Shown here: piece after piece, positions 34,886-43,183 of the stretch
Position numbering within the stretch: the stretch's first letter is position 1
Layout of the letters: each line of letters opens with the position of its first letter
The notes under the pieces: generated by a model
Told to the model about the DNA's origin: nothing
Database searches by the model: none
What the model saw: the letters and a program-made list of their open reading frames with translations, nothing else
Source of the DNA: a virus
Virus record (IMG/VR): IMGVR_UViG_3300042260_000361
Span: 1 to 55,622 of that record
DNA length: 55,622 nucleotides
Reading direction: 5' to 3' (one strand)
Program-made: the position numbers and the translations under genes

Positions 34886-35884
34886 ATGGAATATGATGTA
34901 TATTACACTACTGGTGGAGGACCGTGGGTAAATGCTGGTTCTGATACTTGGGTTAATTTATGGATGGAATTGGTTGCACCTAAATTAGATGTAAAACCAA
35001 TACTTTTAATTCATAGAAATAAACCTAAAGGACACGAAGATTATAAATTTCCGATTGAAACTTATTGGCATGGTGATAATATTGAAAAATTCGAAGAACT
35101 ATGTAAAGGTGCAAGAAGAATCAATATCCTACATGGTCATTACACACCAATGAAGTGTATTGTAGATAATAAAGATAAAATACATTCAAACGTTTTACAT
35201 AATTCGGTAGACCATATACTAAAATCACAAATTGGAACTGATGCTTCACTTGCATGGCATCCATATTTAAGTTCTGAATGGGAACAAGAAGTAAATGAAT
35301 GGTCTAAAAACACAATTTGGGTAGGATTGTTTGATATTTTATTTCCTAACACAAATATTCCAAATTTCTACGAATTTAAAAATAACAAAACATTATCAGA
35401 ATCCAATACGATAGGTTTTGCTGCAAGATGTGAAGGTAGAAAGAATCCACATTATTTAGATAGATTGAAATCATACATTTTCACCAATTCCATCGAATTT
35501 AATACAATATGGAAAGATGGTGTAAAAGTAGATACTTCAAAAGCAAAAATATATCACTACAAACCTGAATTTAAAAATATGTTTTATGATATGGATTGGG
35601 GAATCTCACATTCATGTTTTACATCAGAACCATTTGGGTATAGTATATTTGAAGCAGTAGATAATGGTAAATTACCAATAATTCACACACAATGGTGTAG
35701 TGATTTAAAATATCCATACCGAGCTTCATCTAAAAAGGAATTTAATGATATTTATAATAAGTTATTAGAAACGTCATATGATGAAAAAAATCATTGGTTC
35801 AATGAGATTAAATCATATATGATGAATAAATTCACCGATAAAGTTAAATGGGTAGACCAATTACTTTATATTTATAATATATAG
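34886..35884 (+). CDS. GT-B glycosyltransferase, family 4-like
   Basis: 332 residues. The C-terminal half has the GT4 hallmark E-x7-E (E248 and E256 in SEPFGYSIFEAVDNGK), followed by PIIHTQWCSDL. TIGFAARCEGRKNPHYLDRL resembles the hinge region where the sugar-nucleotide domain begins. The N-terminal GGGPWVNAGSDTW region fits an acceptor domain. It lies immediately after a fibre gene and 11 bases before the Hint-domain gene, so it may glycosylate the Ser/Thr-rich fibres, or alter host surface glycans. Donor and acceptor unknown. A cytoplasmic enzyme, with no signal or membrane segment. Confidence 0.75.
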   Translation: MEYDVYYTTGGGPWVNAGSDTWVNLWMELVAPKLDVKPILLIHRNKPKGHEDYKFPIETYWHGDNIEKFEELCKGARRINILHGHYTPMKCIVDNKDKIHSNVLHNSVDHILKSQIGTDASLAWHPYLSSEWEQEVNEWSKNTIWVGLFDILFPNTNIPNFYEFKNNKTLSESNTIGFAARCEGRKNPHYLDRLKSYIFTNSIEFNTIWKDGVKVDTSKAKIYHYKPEFKNMFYDMDWGISHSCFTSEPFGYSIFEAVDNGKLPIIHTQWCSDLKYPYRASSKKEFNDIYNKLLETSYDEKNHWFNEIKSYMMNKFTDKVKWVDQLLYIYNI

Positions 35885-35895
35885 GAAACACATCA

Positions 35896-37155
35896 ATGGC
35901 AACATTAACATCAGGACAAACATTAAGTTTAAATGCATTGGCTTCTGCAACGGGTCAAACAGCAAAATCATTATCTGCAGCAAAAGGTAATACAACCGGC
36001 CCAATCGCAATGTCATCATTCGCAATTGATTCAGTTGGTTCAATCACTGGTTATACTTACGCAGTAGAAGGAACATCTGAAGCATATACATTAGGATTTA
36101 ATGGAGCTGGTGGTAATTTTAGTAGAATCAGTAGTAGACCAGGAAACTTTACTTGGAGTGTAGCAGCAGGTTCTTATATTTCATTAACTACAAATAGTGG
36201 TGCATCTGCAACATTTACGGTAGGGACAATGAATCCTCAAGGTGCAGGTTCACAGACATCCTTAATGGGAGTTCAAACTCATACACTTCGTGCAAAGTTT
36301 GCAGATTCATTTAATGATCACGCAACTAATTACAATACTAATATAGATAAGACAGTTTATTCCGTAGATTCATATGATGGAAACTCAACTGCACTTTGTT
36401 TAACGATTGATTCTCCTGTTTTATTAGCAGATGGAACAATTGTAGAAGCAGGTGATTTGAATGAAGGTGATGTATTAAAAGGATTCTCAATCGGTGGATT
36501 GGGAACGGATTCTGATTCAACATTCTTAGATTGGTCATCATCTGATTTATCAAAAACTGAAAAAGATGTAACAATCGTTGGATTAACATATTCATTTGCA
36601 TCTCGTTACTATAACATTAATAATGGTGAAGTTACTGCAACTGCAGAACACCCTATGTTGGTAAAAGATTCAGTTAGTGGTGATTATTCATTTAAAGAAA
36701 TGTTTAACTTAGTAGTTGGTGATAAATTAATCAAAGGTGATGGTAGCGAAGTTAACATCACATCAATTAGTATTGTTGAAAAAACAACTGAAATTGTTTC
36801 AATTGATGTTGAATCTGAAGATACTTATATGGTTAATGGATACATTACTCACAACAAAGGTGGTAATACATTCACAGATTTAGCATCACCGGGTGCACCA
36901 ACATCATTAGCATATGCATCACCATTCGTAAACTGGGTTGCACCATCTTCGGTTGGAACAACTGGTATTACTGCATATGATGTTCAAATAGATAACAATT
37001 CTGATTTCAGTTCTCTTGCATATGATTATTCTGAATGGAGTTCTACATCAATCGAAGTTAATACATTATTAACTGCAGGAACATGGTATATTAGAGTTAG
37101 AGCAATTGATCAAGGATTAAAAGGAACGTGGGCAACTTTAACATTTACTAGATAA
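35896..37155 (+). CDS. Structural protein with internal Hint (intein-like) domain and C-terminal fibronectin-like domain
   Basis: 419 residues. Residues 1-165 are Ser/Thr/Gly-rich and virion-like. Residues 168-320 form a Hint domain: Cys168 in ALCLTIDSPVLLADGT (block A), the T-x-x-H motif TAEH at 249-252 (block B), and YMVNGYITHN ending at Asn320 (blocks F/G). The residue after HN is Lys321, not Cys/Ser/Thr, and no homing endonuclease is inserted. Residues from about 330 form a fibronectin III-like beta domain (GAPTSLAY to TFTR). Hint domains self-cleave; this one could cut or cross-link rather than splice. AGGA precedes the start. Confidence 0.85.
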   Translation: MATLTSGQTLSLNALASATGQTAKSLSAAKGNTTGPIAMSSFAIDSVGSITGYTYAVEGTSEAYTLGFNGAGGNFSRISSRPGNFTWSVAAGSYISLTTNSGASATFTVGTMNPQGAGSQTSLMGVQTHTLRAKFADSFNDHATNYNTNIDKTVYSVDSYDGNSTALCLTIDSPVLLADGTIVEAGDLNEGDVLKGFSIGGLGTDSDSTFLDWSSSDLSKTEKDVTIVGLTYSFASRYYNINNGEVTATAEHPMLVKDSVSGDYSFKEMFNLVVGDKLIKGDGSEVNITSISIVEKTTEIVSIDVESEDTYMVNGYITHNKGGNTFTDLASPGAPTSLAYASPFVNWVAPSSVGTTGITAYDVQIDNNSDFSSLAYDYSEWSSTSIEVNTLLTAGTWYIRVRAIDQGLKGTWATLTFTR

Positions 37156-37180
37156 TATTTTTACGTTTGGGAAAAATCCA

Positions 37181-37190
37181 TATATTTATA
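37181..37190 (+). promoter_or_regulatory. Late-type promoter box, gene at 37222
   Basis: TATATTTATA 31 bases before the ATG of the small coiled-coil protein upstream of the sheath gene. Confidence 0.52.
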
Positions 37191-37221
37191 TATATAGAAA
37201 TACAAACTAACAATATATCAA

Positions 37222-37509
37222 ATGGCAGAACAAATTAAGTTTACGGATGAAGAAATATCACAAATTAACAAATTAAGAGATGATGTTTCCGTAGTTTTTT
37301 TAGAATTAGGACAACTACACTTAGAGAAAAAACGAAAAATAGATGAATTCAATTCGATTGAATCTAATTTATTAGAAACTCATTCTAAATTAGTAGAATT
37401 TGAAACAAATCTTTTTAAATCTCTTAACGAAAAGTATGGCGATGGGAATTATGATCCAGAAACTGGAGTATTCACACCGGTCACAACTGAAACAAATGTT
37501 TCACAATAA
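37222..37509 (+). CDS. Small coiled-coil protein upstream of the sheath gene
   Basis: 95 residues. A helical coiled coil (EISQINKLRDDVSVVFLELG and onward through about residue 70) ends in KYGDGNYDPETGVFTPV. I recall similar small proteins in T4-like phages but no assigned role. A TATATTTATA box at 37181-37190 lies 31 bases upstream. The position before the sheath suggests a tail-related chaperone or accessory; this is inferred. Confidence 0.68.
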   Translation: MAEQIKFTDEEISQINKLRDDVSVVFLELGQLHLEKKRKIDEFNSIESNLLETHSKLVEFETNLFKSLNEKYGDGNYDPETGVFTPVTTETNVSQ

Positions 37510-37540
37510 TATAAAAAATAATCTTTACAAAAAGTAGCTA

Positions 37541-37564
37541 ATACTTATATGTGTATCATTACAC
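37541..37564 (+). promoter_or_regulatory. Variant late box and 5' hairpin, sheath leader
   Basis: ATACTTATAT (37541-37550) is followed directly by a hairpin, GTGTA (37551-37555), loop TCAT, TACAC (37560-37564). The sheath SD (AGGAG) and ATG follow. Same variant box and hairpin plan as at the long fibre gene. Confidence 0.5.
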
Positions 37565-37593
37565 AACAAAAAATTTAACAGGAGTAATATAAA

Positions 37594-39906
37594 ATGGCAG
37601 AAAAAATTGTATCACCTGGTGTATTTACGAGAGAGAATGACCTTTCTTTTTTATCACAAGGAATCGGAGAAATAGGAGCAGCAATCATAGGACCTTTCGC
37701 TAAAGGACCTGCATTCGTTCCAACGATTGTTAATACACAATCTCAATTTGAATCAATTTTCGGTGTACCTAATGGTGATTACTATACAGGATATGCCGTT
37801 CAAAACTATCTACGTGAAGCAGGGACAGTAACAATTGTTCGTGTTGGTCACGTTGGTGGATATAACCAAATAGAACCAAAAGGTATCGCAGTTAGTGGTT
37901 CTGATGGAACTACATTAGTAGGTGTATTGAAATCTACTGATAAGTGGACAACTGACGGAAATGGTGATATCATCACTGGTTCTATCAACTCACAACCATC
38001 TTCATCAGAATTCAGTATCACATTAAGTGGTTCAGATGCTCAATATAACATTGCAATTTCATCATCAATCCTACCATCTGCTGGAAATGATTTATCAGAT
38101 GTATTTGGTGAATCTGCAAGAGGAACTAAAGGTGCATACGTTTCACAATATTTTGAAAACGCAGCATCTCAATTAACATCTTCTATTGATGCTGGTGCTA
38201 AAATTGTTTTGGTTGATTTAGATGACCAAAGTTTTATAGACCAAGATTGCACATTTGCTTCTACACCATGGATTCAATCACAATTGATTTCAAATGAAAG
38301 AAGTAACTTATTCCGTTTACATACTTTGGGTGATGGTACGAATTACAACAAAGAATATAAAGTTTCAGTATTTAACGTAAAAGCAGCAGGTGAATCAAAT
38401 GCTACTGATTACGCTACGTTCTCTTTATCAATCAGAGCATATTCAGATACAGATAAAAGAAAATCAGTATTAGAAACATATAATAACGTAAACTTAGACC
38501 CTGCATCTCCAAACTACATTTTAAAAGTAATTGGTGATAGAAACGTAACTATCGATGCAAATGGTAAACAAACTGAAAATGGTGATTATGCAAATCGTTC
38601 TAAGATAGTTAGAGTAGAAGTTGCAGCAGAAGGTTCATTCCCAATCATCGCAGGACCATTTGGACACGAAGCATACCAATCTCCAATCGCAGGTAACGAT
38701 TCAATCACACCAGCAGTTGTATTTACATTAGGTTCTGATGATAACACTTCATCATCATCTACTAAATATAGTGGTATTGATTTAGAATCAACTTTAATTA
38801 AAATAGATAACTCACATTTCTTAGCACCAATTCCAAACGGAGCAGGAAATGGAACAAATACTGCATTTGCATTCGATACTGAATTATCATACGAATTGAC
38901 GGGTTCTTCAACTGCAGATGTAAACAAAAGACAATTTATCGTTGGTTTCCAAGGTGGATTTGATGGTGTAACTCCAACAATATCTAATGATAAAGGAAAT
39001 GATATCTCAGCAGGTAACTCTCAAGGGTTTAACTTAGCAACATCTACATCAAATGGTTCAGTTGCATATTTGAAAGCAATTAACTCTGTATCTAATCCAG
39101 ATGATTTTGATATTAACTTAGTAGTTGCACCGGGTATTGTTAGATATCACCATTCATATGTATTTGATAAAATTATTGATATGGTTGAATCTCGTGAAGA
39201 TGCATTCTTCATCGGTGATGTAACTGGTCCTGCAGAAGGTCAAGATATTGCAGTAGAACAGGCACAGTCAATCGATTCTAACTACGTTGGAACATATTAC
39301 CCATGGATGAAAACAATCGATAGAAACACCAACAAATTAACTGCAGTTCCACCATCAGTATTGATGCCAGGAATATACGCAGCGAACGATGCAGTTGCAG
39401 CAGAATGGTTTGCACCAGCAGGTTTGAATAGAGGTGGAATCATCGGAGCAGTTTCAGTATTGGATAGATTAACACATTCAGAAAGAGATTTCTTATATGA
39501 GAACAAAGTAAATCCAATCGCTTCTTTCCCTGGTGAAGGTATCGTGGCATTTGGACAGAAAACTTTACAAGATAAAGCATCTGCATTGGATAGAATCAAT
39601 GTAAGAAGATTATTAATCAAAGTTAAGAAATATATCGCTTCTACATCTCGTTACTTAGTATTCGAACAAAATACTGCAACGACTAGAAACAAATTCTTAA
39701 ATACGGTAAATCCTTATTTAGATGCGATTCAACAAAGACAAGGTTTATATGCATTCAGAGTTGTAATGGATGAATCCAACAACACACCTGATGTAATTGA
39801 TAGAAACATTTTAGCAGGACAGATTTATTTACAACCTACTAAAACTGCTGAATTCATTGTGTTAGATTTCAACATCTTACCAACCGGAGCATCATTTACA
39901 GCATAA
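37594..39906 (+). CDS. Contractile tail sheath protein (gp18-like)
   Basis: 770 residues, longer than T4 gp18. N-terminal SPGVFTRENDLSFLSQG and GAAIIGPFAKGPAFVP are typical of T4-type sheath subunits, as is the C-terminal domain (LDRINVRRLLIKVKKYI, NPYLDAIQQRQGLYAFRVVMD, GQIYLQPTKTAEFIVLDF) that forms the interlocked inner layer. Variable Ser/Thr-rich insertions in the middle account for the extra length. A strong SD (AGGAG) precedes the ATG, and the leader begins with a GTGTA/TACAC hairpin after an ATACTTATAT box. A terminator follows. Confidence 0.96.
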   Translation: MAEKIVSPGVFTRENDLSFLSQGIGEIGAAIIGPFAKGPAFVPTIVNTQSQFESIFGVPNGDYYTGYAVQNYLREAGTVTIVRVGHVGGYNQIEPKGIAVSGSDGTTLVGVLKSTDKWTTDGNGDIITGSINSQPSSSEFSITLSGSDAQYNIAISSSILPSAGNDLSDVFGESARGTKGAYVSQYFENAASQLTSSIDAGAKIVLVDLDDQSFIDQDCTFASTPWIQSQLISNERSNLFRLHTLGDGTNYNKEYKVSVFNVKAAGESNATDYATFSLSIRAYSDTDKRKSVLETYNNVNLDPASPNYILKVIGDRNVTIDANGKQTENGDYANRSKIVRVEVAAEGSFPIIAGPFGHEAYQSPIAGNDSITPAVVFTLGSDDNTSSSSTKYSGIDLESTLIKIDNSHFLAPIPNGAGNGTNTAFAFDTELSYELTGSSTADVNKRQFIVGFQGGFDGVTPTISNDKGNDISAGNSQGFNLATSTSNGSVAYLKAINSVSNPDDFDINLVVAPGIVRYHHSYVFDKIIDMVESREDAFFIGDVTGPAEGQDIAVEQAQSIDSNYVGTYYPWMKTIDRNTNKLTAVPPSVLMPGIYAANDAVAAEWFAPAGLNRGGIIGAVSVLDRLTHSERDFLYENKVNPIASFPGEGIVAFGQKTLQDKASALDRINVRRLLIKVKKYIASTSRYLVFEQNTATTRNKFLNTVNPYLDAIQQRQGLYAFRVVMDESNNTPDVIDRNILAGQIYLQPTKTAEFIVLDFNILPTGASFTA

Positions 39907-39930
39907 GAATTTAAAAAAAATAATTAATAG

Positions 39931-39958
39931 AAAAAACCACTCAATGAGTGGTTTTTTT
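39931..39958 (+). terminator. Rho-independent terminator after the sheath gene
   Basis: AAAAAACCACTC, loop AAT, GAGTGGTTTTTTT. Ends the sheath unit before the homing endonuclease gene. Confidence 0.85.
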
Positions 39959-39996
39959 ATTTTATGGTATTTATATATAAAATAACTCAATAAAGT

Positions 39997-40746
39997 ATGA
40001 CACATTATGTATATAAAATAATTGATAAAACTACAAACGAATATTATTTTGGGAGTCGTTCATGTAATTGTTTAGCAAAAGATGATGTGTATATGGGATC
40101 TATGAAAGTATGGAAACCAAAATCTGATAATCTTATTAAAGAAATACTAAATGACACATTTTCAGATAGAATTTCTGCAATGGAATATGAAAGTAATATT
40201 ATTAAATTACATATTAAAGATTCACTCAATCAAAATTATCATATACCGACAAGTGGATTTCATACTAATGGTAGAAAACAATCTGAATTAGAAAGAACCA
40301 ACCGAAGTAATCATAGAATACAATATGAATTATCAAAAGGTAGTAATAATGCAATGTATAATAAATCACATTCATTGGATAGTATTAAAAAAATGAAAAC
40401 CCAAGCAAAAAATAGATATACTAAAAAATGGTTTATTGAAAAATATGGAGAACAAATTGGTATTCAAAAATACAATGAAAAAGGGAAACTACAAAGTAAT
40501 AAATTAAAAAGTGTTGGCAATCCAATGTTTGGTAAATCACACACACCCACCTCTAAAATAAAAATGAGCGAATCTAAACAAAAAAAAGTGGGTAAATATA
40601 ATATTAAAAACGAAATTATTCATATTTATAGCAGTATAACTGAAGCAGCATCTAAAAACAACATTAGTATAAGTGCAATCAGTTTAGTATGTGATCCAAC
40701 TCGTATTAACAAAACTGCAGGTGGGTTTATATGGAAATTTATTTAA
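39997..40746 (+). CDS. GIY-YIG homing endonuclease (Seg-like), free-standing
   Basis: 249 residues. The N-terminal nuclease contains the YVYKI and YYFGSRS elements of the GIY-YIG fold. Residues from about 115 carry NUMOD3-like repeats (MYNKSHSLDSIKKMKT, MFGKSHTPTSKIKMSESK), and the C-terminus has a NUMOD1-like helix-turn-helix (HIYSSITEAASKNNISISA). This is the usual layout of Seg and intron-type endonucleases. It lies between sheath and tube genes, which are adjacent in T4, so it is an intercalated mobile gene with its own TATTTATATATA box and no SD. Composition is more A/T- and Lys/Asn-rich than its neighbours. Confidence 0.9.
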   Translation: MTHYVYKIIDKTTNEYYFGSRSCNCLAKDDVYMGSMKVWKPKSDNLIKEILNDTFSDRISAMEYESNIIKLHIKDSLNQNYHIPTSGFHTNGRKQSELERTNRSNHRIQYELSKGSNNAMYNKSHSLDSIKKMKTQAKNRYTKKWFIEKYGEQIGIQKYNEKGKLQSNKLKSVGNPMFGKSHTPTSKIKMSESKQKKVGKYNIKNEIIHIYSSITEAASKNNISISAISLVCDPTRINKTAGGFIWKFI

Positions 40747-40757
40747 AACAAAATAAT

Positions 40758-40773
40758 CTTATATTTATATAAG
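40758..40773 (+). promoter_or_regulatory. Late-type box inside an inverted repeat, tube gene
   Basis: CTTATATTTATATAAG, a 6-base-arm inverted repeat that contains the late box. The identical 16-mer recurs at 43189-43204. The tube-gene ATG is 28 bases downstream. Confidence 0.55.
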
Positions 40774-40800
40774 TAACAATTATACAGGAGAATAATAATT

Positions 40801-41289
40801 ATGGCAGAAGTCCTTGAATTTAACGACATGTTCTATACCAATTTCGAACCAAAAACGAAAAATCGTTTTATCATGGAAATCGGTGGTATCCCTTCATATC
40901 TTATCAAAACAGCTAACAGACCATCGATTCAGTTTGAAACGATTACGTTAGATCATATCAACGTTAACAGAAAGTTGAAAGGTAAAGGAACTTGGCAACC
41001 AATAGAGATTACTCTTTTTGATCCAATCGTTCCAAGTGGTGCTCAAGCAGTAATGGAATGGGTTCGTTTATCACACGAATCATTAACAGGTAGAGATGGA
41101 TATGCAGATTTCTATAAGAAAGATGTTCAAATCTATATGTTAGGACCAGTAGGTGATAAAATTGAACAATGGACATTAAAAGGTGCATTTATCCAATCAG
41201 CAGCATTTAATGATTTGGATTGGTCATCAAACGATGTTTCAGAAATCTCCCTTACTTTAGAATACGATTACGCTATTCTAGAATTCTAA
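40801..41289 (+). CDS. Tail tube protein (gp19-like)
   Basis: 162 residues, the same size as T4 gp19. It forms the inner tube that delivers DNA. The pattern FYTNFEPKTKNRFIMEIGG, ANRPSIQFETITLDHINV, WQPIEITLFDPIVPSG and a C-terminal LTLEYDYAILEF is that of T4-like tubes. A strong AGGAG precedes the ATG, with an inverted repeat around the late-type box at 40758-40773. A terminator follows. In T4 it directly follows gene 18; here a homing endonuclease gene intervenes. Confidence 0.96.
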   Translation: MAEVLEFNDMFYTNFEPKTKNRFIMEIGGIPSYLIKTANRPSIQFETITLDHINVNRKLKGKGTWQPIEITLFDPIVPSGAQAVMEWVRLSHESLTGRDGYADFYKKDVQIYMLGPVGDKIEQWTLKGAFIQSAAFNDLDWSSNDVSEISLTLEYDYAILEF

Positions 41290-41311
41290 TCTCACTATAT
41301 ACAAAAAAACT

Positions 41312-41342
41312 AAGGTTCTCTTAACGGAGAACCTTTTTTTTT
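41312..41342 (+). terminator. Rho-independent terminator after the tube gene
   Basis: AAGGTTCTC, loop TTAACG, GAGAACCTT then a run of T. Confidence 0.86.
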
Positions 41343-41359
41343 CAACTTTTTTATAAAAG

Positions 41360-41369
41360 TATATTTATA
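41360..41369 (+). promoter_or_regulatory. Late-type promoter box, gp26-like gene
   Basis: TATATTTATA after the tube terminator and 24 bases before the gp26-like ATG. Confidence 0.52.
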
Positions 41370-41392
41370 TATAAATAAAATAAAGGTTAATT

Positions 41393-42160
41393 ATGGCAAA
41401 TTTTGAATTTCCAACGGAAGTAATCACACTTCCATCTAAAGGATTAATATATCCAGAAACAAATCCACTATCTAAGGGTTCAGTAGAAATAAAATATATG
41501 ACAGCAAGAGAAGAAGATATTCTTGCATCACAGAACCTTATCAAAAAAGGAGTGGTATTAGATAAATTATTTGAATCAGTTGTAGTATCCGAAGGAGTTA
41601 ATGTAGGTGATATTTCAGTTGGTGATAAGAACGCTATTCTTTTAGCAACACGTATTTTAGGATATGGTGCTGATTATAACGTAGAAGTAGTTGATCCATT
41701 TACAGGTGAAACTCAAAAAGTAGTAATCGATTTAGCACATATTCAAACTAAAGAAATCGATGATACTATTTTAAATAGAGAAAATCGTTATGAATTTGAA
41801 TTACCAATTAGTAAAAAGAAAATCAAATTTAAATTACTAACACACAAAGATGAAATTGATATCACTGCTGAAATTCAAGCATTAAATAGATTGGTAAAAG
41901 GTGATAATGCAGTTTCACAAGATGTATCTACTCGTTTAAGATATATGATTCAAGATGTAGATGGTAATACCGATAGAGGGTTCATCAACAATTTTGTTAA
42001 AAATAATTTATTAGCAAGAGAAAGTAAAGCATTAAGAGAATATGTTCGAACTATATCTCCTGATTTGGATTTAAAATATCAATTCACATCAGATTTAACA
42101 GGTGAATCGGAGGCACTTGATATACCCTTTGGGGTTGGGTTTTTTTACCCTACCGAGTGA
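41393..42160 (+). CDS. Baseplate hub/assembly protein (gp26-like), upstream partner of a frameshift pair
   Basis: 255 residues. FPTEVITLPSKGLIYPETNP and EIKYMTAREEDILASQ are characteristic of the T4 baseplate family that includes gp26. It ends in DIPFGVGFFYPTE at a TGA stop. The last codons lie on GGG TTT TTT TAC, a run of seven T (42140-42146). The downstream frame, +1 relative to this one, reads on as GFFTLPSDYSIQL. The longer product of about 323 residues would therefore arise by +1 (or -2) frameshifting. A TATATTTATA box lies at about 41360-41369 and AAGG precedes the start. Confidence 0.82.
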   Translation: MANFEFPTEVITLPSKGLIYPETNPLSKGSVEIKYMTAREEDILASQNLIKKGVVLDKLFESVVVSEGVNVGDISVGDKNAILLATRILGYGADYNVEVVDPFTGETQKVVIDLAHIQTKEIDDTILNRENRYEFELPISKKKIKFKLLTHKDEIDITAEIQALNRLVKGDNAVSQDVSTRLRYMIQDVDGNTDRGFINNFVKNNLLARESKALREYVRTISPDLDLKYQFTSDLTGESEALDIPFGVGFFYPTE

Positions 42161-42365
42161 TTATAGTATTCAACTACATTCTCAATTATGGGAAATGGTT
42201 AATTACGGAAATGGGTTTACTTGGTCAGAGGTTTATACAATGCCGATTCATATTAGAAGATTCTATTTCAAAAAATTAGTAGATGCTAAGAAAAAAGAAA
42301 AAGAAGAAGTTGATAAAGTAAATAAAAAGGGTGGTAATACTCCCGGTGTAAGAGTGAGGAAATAA
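42102..42365 (+). CDS. Downstream frame of baseplate/tail-chaperone pair (gp51-like); probably made by frameshifting
   Basis: The frame is open from 42102 (a GTG, not ATG, with no SD) to 42365. The useful coding part starts near 42147, directly after the T-run, giving TLPSDYSIQLHSQL, WEMVNYGNGFTWSEVYTMP and IHIRRFYFKKLVDAKKKE. This resembles the C-terminal extension or gp51-type chaperone seen after gp26-like proteins in other T4-like phages (recollection). Absence of a good start and the slippery site indicate a -2/+1 shifted extension, like tail assembly chaperone pairs in many phages. The end of the gene is duplicated at 43151-43183. Confidence 0.72.
   Translation: MNRRHLIYPLGLGFFTLPSDYSIQLHSQLWEMVNYGNGFTWSEVYTMPIHIRRFYFKKLVDAKKKEKEEVDKVNKKGGNTPGVRVRK
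42137..42149 (+). other. Candidate programmed frameshift site
   Basis: GGGTTTTTTTACC with seven T (42140-42146). In the upstream frame it reads GGG TTT TTT TAC. The downstream frame is entered by skipping one T (or a -2 slip) and continues ACC CTA CCG. Both frames give Gly-Phe-Phe across the site. Confidence 0.7.
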
Positions 42366-42378
42366 TCCTCACTTTTTT
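42346..42378 (+). repeat. 33-bp direct repeat flanking the SGNH gene (copy 1)
   Basis: A 33-base segment covering the last codons of the gp51-like frame, its stop and its terminator. The identical segment lies at 43151-43183, and the pair brackets the SGNH gene. Confidence 0.92.
42353..42378 (+). terminator. Terminator after the gp51-like frame (copy 1)
   Basis: AGTGAGGA, loop AATAA, TCCTCACT and T-run. The stem includes the last codons and the stop of the gene. An identical copy lies at 43158-43186. Confidence 0.83.
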
Positions 42379-42407
42379 ATTTAATATGTATAATAAAATA
42401 ATTTAGT

Positions 42408-43145
42408 ATGTTAATAGTGTTTGGGGATTCATTTTCTGCGTTTAGAACCTATTTAAACGATGATAATACATTAGATTCAAATTTACATTGGACATCACTT
42501 ATATGCAATGATATGAAAATTGATGAAGTTGTTAATCATGCTAAACCAGGTGCAACTAATCAGTATATTTTAACTACATTAGTTGAACAACTTCCCAATA
42601 TTAAAAAAAATGATATTGTAATAATAAACACTTCGGGACAAGGTAGAATGCCAGTTGGTGCTAATTATACTAAAACATTTTTTAATGATAGTCCTAATTT
42701 ATTATGTTTATTAACTAATACTAATAGAATTATGGGTGATTTTGAAAAATCTCAAATAACTTGGTATTATGAAAATGTTTTTTTACCTGATATCGTAGAA
42801 TATGATGTAAATGTTTCGAATATCATTAATATTGCAAATTATATCAGTTCGATTGGGGTATGTGTAATATTGTGGAATTTAACTGCATTCGGATTCGATG
42901 GAGTATTAGATGTGAAACTGAATGATAACGTAGAAACAACCCCATCTATACCATTTACAGATTTATGGACACCATCTTCAAATAATGGTAAGAAGGGGTG
43001 GGTAGATATCATAAATGAAAAAAATTTACAAATGGGGTTAGATGATTGTCATCCAAACGTTAAAGGAAATCGATATATTGCAAATGAATTTATGGATACG
43101 ATTAAACGAAAACATCCGTTATATAAAAAAAAGAATATTATTTGA
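42408..43145 (+). CDS. SGNH/GDSL-like hydrolase, inserted between duplicated terminators
   Basis: 245 residues. It begins with a textbook SGNH block I (LIVFGDSFSAF, Ser8 region), then HAKPGATNQYIL with the block II/III Gly and Asn, and a C-terminal D-x-x-H block (LDDCHPNVKGNRYIA). It probably de-esterifies a glycan or modifies a surface sugar; substrate unknown. It stands between two 33-base identical copies of a gene end plus terminator (42346-42378 and 43151-43183), evidence that it was inserted by a duplication. Neighbours are baseplate and tape-measure genes. No clear SD. Confidence 0.82.
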   Translation: MLIVFGDSFSAFRTYLNDDNTLDSNLHWTSLICNDMKIDEVVNHAKPGATNQYILTTLVEQLPNIKKNDIVIINTSGQGRMPVGANYTKTFFNDSPNLLCLLTNTNRIMGDFEKSQITWYYENVFLPDIVEYDVNVSNIINIANYISSIGVCVILWNLTAFGFDGVLDVKLNDNVETTPSIPFTDLWTPSSNNGKKGWVDIINEKNLQMGLDDCHPNVKGNRYIANEFMDTIKRKHPLYKKKNII

Positions 43146-43150
43146 GATGA

Positions 43151-43183
43151 GTGTAAGAGTGAGGAAATAATCCTCACTTTTTT
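43151..43183 (+). repeat. 33-bp direct repeat flanking the SGNH gene (copy 2)
   Basis: Second identical copy. It is not in a gene here, although it still contains the codons for VRVRK and TAA, showing that it derives from the end of the gp51-like gene. Confidence 0.92.

Noticed and set aside
36397-36855. A standard self-splicing intein
   Set aside because: The residue after the C-terminal HN is Lys rather than Cys, Ser or Thr, so canonical splicing is not expected; described instead as a Hint domain.
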